A DNA stretch of 64,000 nucleotides from Xenophilus aerolatus (lineage in GTDB: Bacteria > Pseudomonadota > Gammaproteobacteria > Burkholderiales > Burkholderiaceae_C): the NCBI GenBank assembly GCA_029968055.1, contig JASCNX010000003.1, positions 372,001-436,000 on the forward strand, written 5' to 3'. The notes below the pieces were generated by a model that was not told where the DNA came from, ran no database searches, and saw only the letters and a program-made list of their open reading frames with translations. The position numbers and the translations under genes are program-made. Shown here piece after piece: positions 61,368 through 64,000 of the stretch; position 1 is the stretch's first letter; each line of letters starts with the position of its first letter.

Positions 61368-62726
61368 TCAAGGCGCTGCCGGCAGCGTCGGCAGGCCCAG
61401 CCCCGCATACACCGTGCCGGCCAGCCGCCGCAGCCGCTTCGACTCGGGCTGTCCGTTGAGCTGCTGCTGCACGATGCCCTGGGCGCCCGTGAGCGCGGAC
61501 CGCGTGCCGCTTTGCACCAGCGCATCGAGGTACACCTGCTCGAAGAGATCGCGCTGCGCATGGCTGCCGCCGATCTCGACCATGCGCGGCAGCGCCGTGC
61601 CCAGGCCGTCGATGGCAGCGGCGTGGTCGCCGCGCGCGTGCGCCAGCAGCCCGCGCGCGGCTGGCACGCACACGCGTTCCCAGGCATGGCGTGTGGCGGC
61701 CGGTGCGGTGGGGGCGTAGGCCTCGATGTGGCGCAGCAGCGTGTCGGCCTCGGGCCGGCCGGCGCGCGCCAGGCCGTAGAGGTACTGCAGGTCGAGGAAG
61801 GGCAGCACGTGGTCGGCGGTGCGGCCGGCCAGGTGCGTGGCCACGTCCTGCCAGCGCTCGCCCACCTCGATGCCCGCCAGCTCCAGCCGCGCCAGCAGCG
61901 ACACGGCGCCGATCTGGTCCTGCGAGTAATCCTTGACGGCGCCCCAGCAATGGCGGTCGTACACCGCCAGCGCTTCGTCGTCGCGACCCAGGTCGATGAG
62001 GAAGAGCGCGAGGTGCCACCAGTTGTGCGTGAGCATGAAGGAGTTCAGCCCCGTCCAGGTTTCGCTCACGTCCTCCATGAAGGCCAGGCCCTCGGTGAGG
62101 CGGCCCTCGGTCAGCATCACGTGCGCCAAGGCGTGGTGGGCCCACGGCTCCTTGCGCTCCATCGCGATGGCGCGGCGCGCGCTGGCCTCGGCCTCGCGCA
62201 TCAGGTGGCACTGCTCGTAGCCGAAGGCCAGCATGCCGTGCAGGTAGGGCACGTCGGCCGCATGCGGCGCGGCCGCGAGCGCCAGGCGCAGCATGCCGGG
62301 ACAGTCGCCGAGGTTGAAGCAGTGGTACTGGCCGAGCTTGAGCGACACCAGGTCGCGCGGGAATTCCCGCGCCTGCTCTTCGTGCAGACGGATCGCCTCG
62401 CGGATGTCGCCCTCCACCCAGGCCGCCACCGCCGCGATGTAGCGGCGCTCGCGCGGCGTGGCGCGCGCGGCCCCGGCCTGGGCCCGCGCGATGAACGGAC
62501 GGGCGTTGGCCACCGCGTCGGCCGACTCGGCGAACATCTGCAGCGTCGCGCAGTAGGCCTGCACCAGCGGGTCGGCGTCCTCATGCGGCGTGAGCGCCAG
62601 GTTGGCGGCGCGCGCCTCGCAGGCGATGAAGCCGCCCACGAAGTCGTCGACCAGGCGCCGGCTGGTGCTGTCGGTCAGGGTGAGCGGGTTGCCGAGCGGG
62701 TCGGTGGCGGGGCTGGGTTGCGGCAT
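61368..62726 (-). CDS. tetratricopeptide repeat protein, TTC38-like
   Basis: A 452-residue soluble alpha-helical protein. It begins DSTSRRLVDDFVGGFIACEA and has TPR-like stretches such as RRYIAAVAAWVEGDIREAIR, ALAAAPHAADVPYLHGMLAF and AIAMERKEPWAHHALAHVML. WTGLNSFMLTHNWWHLALFL is characteristic of the TTC38 family found in bacteria and eukaryotes. Function unknown. No signal peptide. It precedes the PRTase gene by 72 bases and could share its transcript. Confidence 0.87.
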   Translation of the reverse strand: MPQPSPATDPLGNPLTLTDSTSRRLVDDFVGGFIACEARAANLALTPHEDADPLVQAYCATLQMFAESADAVANARPFIARAQAGAARATPRERRYIAAVAAWVEGDIREAIRLHEEQAREFPRDLVSLKLGQYHCFNLGDCPGMLRLALAAAPHAADVPYLHGMLAFGYEQCHLMREAEASARRAIAMERKEPWAHHALAHVMLTEGRLTEGLAFMEDVSETWTGLNSFMLTHNWWHLALFLIDLGRDDEALAVYDRHCWGAVKDYSQDQIGAVSLLARLELAGIEVGERWQDVATHLAGRTADHVLPFLDLQYLYGLARAGRPEADTLLRHIEAYAPTAPAATRHAWERVCVPAARGLLAHARGDHAAAIDGLGTALPRMVEIGGSHAQRDLFEQVYLDALVQSGTRSALTGAQGIVQQQLNGQPESKRLRRLAGTVYAGLGLPTLPAAP

Positions 62727-62769
62727 GCGGCCATTCTGCCGCGCAGTGCCGCGCCCGCGCGTCCCGGCT

Positions 62770-63168
62770 TCAGACGCCCGCTGCCTGGTGGCGGTACTCC
62801 TGCGTCCGCCCGCCGTAGCCGTAGGCCGCGGCACGGGCATCGATCACGTGCACGTAGCTCACCTCGTGCAGGTCGGGCCGCAAGCGCGCGAAGGCGGCGT
62901 GCACCTCGGCCAGGTAGCGCGCCTTCTCGGCCTTGGTGTTCGTCTCGTCGGTGATGCTGATGTCGAGGTGGAAGGCGCTGCGCTGCTGCTCGGCCAGCGA
63001 ACGGCCGCCGATGAACCACAGCGCGGCCGGGATGAATTGAACGGTGGTGGCGATGACCTCGGGCTTCTTGCCGAGCACGCGCTGCGTGAGCTCTCCGACG
63101 GTGGCAACCGCTTCGCGGGCCAGGGCGGCATCGGGTTCGCCGGACAGGTGGATGACGATATGGGGCAT
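62770..63168 (-). CDS. tautomerase family protein
   Basis: A 132-residue member of the 4-oxalocrotonate tautomerase superfamily. Met-Pro start (MPHIVIHLSG) exposes the catalytic Pro1. About twice the length of a 4-OT monomer, it probably represents a fused beta-alpha-beta pair; KKPEVIATTVQFIPAALWFI is in the middle. AGGAG precedes the ATG. It is divergent from a LysR gene with a motif-rich region between, suggesting inducible expression. Substrate unknown. Confidence 0.87.
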   Translation of the reverse strand: MPHIVIHLSGEPDAALAREAVATVGELTQRVLGKKPEVIATTVQFIPAALWFIGGRSLAEQQRSAFHLDISITDETNTKAEKARYLAEVHAAFARLRPDLHEVSYVHVIDARAAAYGYGGRTQEYRHQAAGV

Positions 63169-63232
63169 GGCGGATCTCCTTGGGGATGGAATGACGATGG
63201 GGTCATTCTGGGCACCGGACAGCCATCGGTAA

Positions 63233-63272
63233 AACGGGAATCGATAATGGAATCCATCGAAATTGCCGATGG
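63233..63272. promoter_or_regulatory. LysR-type inverted repeats between tautomerase and LysR genes
   Basis: CCATCGG (63233-63239) pairs with CCGATGG (63266-63272); inside lie TCGAT (63241-63245) with ATCGA (63256-63260) and CCATCG (63255-63260) with CGATGG (63267-63272). A GATAAT (63243-63248) on the plus strand and CATTAT on the minus strand are possible -10 boxes. Confidence 0.5.
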
Positions 63273-63279
63273 ATGAGCG

Positions 63280-64000
63280 ATGCAGGGATTCGACCTCGAA
63301 CAGTTGCGCACCCTGGTCGCGGTGGTCGATGCGGGCAGCGTCACCGGCGGCGCGCCGCGCGTGTTCCTCTCGCAGTCGGCCGCGAGCGAGCAGCTGCGCA
63401 AGCTCGAGGAGCGCGCCGGCCAGGTGCTGCTCCACCGCGGCAAGGCCGGCGTGTCGCCGACGCCCGCGGGCGATCGCCTGCTGGCCCATGCCCGCCGGCT
63501 TCTCGCGCTGAGCGACGAGGCCTGGCGCGACCTGCATGGCGTGGCGCTGCAGGGCGAGCTGCGCCTGGGGATCACCGACTACTACCGGCCGGCGGACCTG
63601 GCGCGGATGCTGGCGCGGCTCGGCGCACAGTACCCGCGGGTGCGGCTGCACGTCACGGTGCGCAAGAGTGGCGAGGTCGAGGCCGCCTACGCGCAGGGCG
63701 ACCACGACGTCGGCGTGTCGATGCGCATCGTGGGGGAGGGCGCACCGATGCGAGCGCCCGGGGCCTTGCTGCGGCAGGAGGCCCTGCGATGGATGGCGGC
63801 CCCCGGCGTGCGGCCGACGCGCGGCGAGCCGCTGCGCCTGCTGGCGTTGCCCGACAGCTGCGCATTGCACCAGTTCACCGTCGGTCTGCTGCGCCGGCGC
63901 AAGGTGCCGCACAGCGTCGTGCACGTGGCCTCGGGCGTGGCCGGGCTGCAGTCGGCGCTGGCGGCGGGGCTCGGCATCGCCTGCCTCAACGAGTCGGCGC
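63280..64000 (+). CDS. LysR family transcriptional regulator (3' truncated by window edge)
   Basis: The first 240 residues of a LysR protein; the frame is open to the right edge. HTH: FDLEQLRTLVAVVDAGSVTG and VFLSQSAASEQLRKLEERAG. The effector domain opens GELRLGITDYYRPADLARML. It is divergent from the tautomerase gene, with nested inverted repeats between the starts, so it is likely its regulator. Start ATG 63280 fits the usual distance to the HTH. Confidence 0.9.
   Translation, partial: MQGFDLEQLRTLVAVVDAGSVTGGAPRVFLSQSAASEQLRKLEERAGQVLLHRGKAGVSPTPAGDRLLAHARRLLALSDEAWRDLHGVALQGELRLGITDYYRPADLARMLARLGAQYPRVRLHVTVRKSGEVEAAYAQGDHDVGVSMRIVGEGAPMRAPGALLRQEALRWMAAPGVRPTRGEPLRLLALPDSCALHQFTVGLLRRRKVPHSVVHVASGVAGLQSALAAGLGIACLNESA

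Overview
The window is about 64 kb of very GC-rich (near 70% by eye), densely packed DNA from a bacterial chromosome. Gene content and order point to a betaproteobacterium of the Burkholderiales, most likely family Comamonadaceae (Variovorax/Acidovorax/Hydrogenophaga-like). The strongest indications are the cytochrome oxidase cluster coxB-ctaD-[36-aa protein]-ctaG-DUF2970-coxC-DUF2909-SURF1-SCO-like-ctaA-ctaB-sco followed by rpoH, two DUF4148 proteins, a Bug-type solute-binding protein, and interspersed palindromic repeats. I see no rRNA, tRNA, CRISPR, prophage or insertion-sequence transposase. No gene-free gap exceeds 300 bases.

Layout. 1-6.2 kb is signalling: a truncated DctP-type periplasmic binding protein with a GGDEF/EAL protein, then a membrane/[2Fe-2S]/class III cyclase divergent from a Crp/Fnr regulator. 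6.2-9.5 kb holds DoxX, DUF4148, a TauE-type permease, an SDR and a GAF protein. 9.5-13.2 kb is a gentisate pathway (dioxygenase, fumarylpyruvate hydrolase, maleylpyruvate isomerase) with a divergent LysR regulator and a readable promoter/LysR box. 13.2-16.5 kb is an unrecognised three-gene cluster ending in an orphan TAXI protein. 16.6-26.3 kb looks like a hydroxycinnamate (ferulate-type) catabolic operon (crotonase, feruloyl-CoA synthase-like ligase, SDR, Bug protein, tannase/feruloyl esterase, acyl-CoA dehydrogenase, MarR) divergent from an amidohydrolase. A strong promoter there is overlapped by a 10-bp inverted repeat.

26.3-33.6 kb holds KefC/KefF, an orphan ParA, a MaoC hydratase, DUF4148, TrmL, ComF, a BioC-like protein and DUF2244. 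33.7-43.0 kb is the aa3 oxidase structural and assembly block (copper delivery, haem O/A synthesis, SURF1). 43.2-51 kb is housekeeping: rpoH with a perfect CIRCE element in its promoter, a Mpo1-like protein, an FHA protein, ftsY, a paired M16 peptidase, rsmD and coaD. 51.0-54.3 kb couples 5-oxoprolinase (pxpB-pxpC, pxpA) to pyroglutamyl peptidase (pcp), so N-terminal pyroglutamate can be released and then opened to glutamate. 54.3-64 kb carries a hydrolase, a histidine phosphatase, an operon of phosphoribosyltransferase, ABC transporter, RutB-like hydrolase and FadR-type regulator, a TPR protein, and a tautomerase divergent from a LysR gene cut by the right edge.

The strongest candidates for undescribed biology are the redox-type cyclase paired with a Crp regulator, the TAXI/zinc-ribbon/480-aa cluster, and the binding protein coupled to a c-di-GMP enzyme. 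At the DNA level, the CIRCE-rpoH promoter, the two 115-126 bp perfect-armed palindromes, and a palindromic repeat apparently translated inside an acyl-CoA dehydrogenase stand out. All functional assignments come from reading the sequence and family knowledge; no database search was run.
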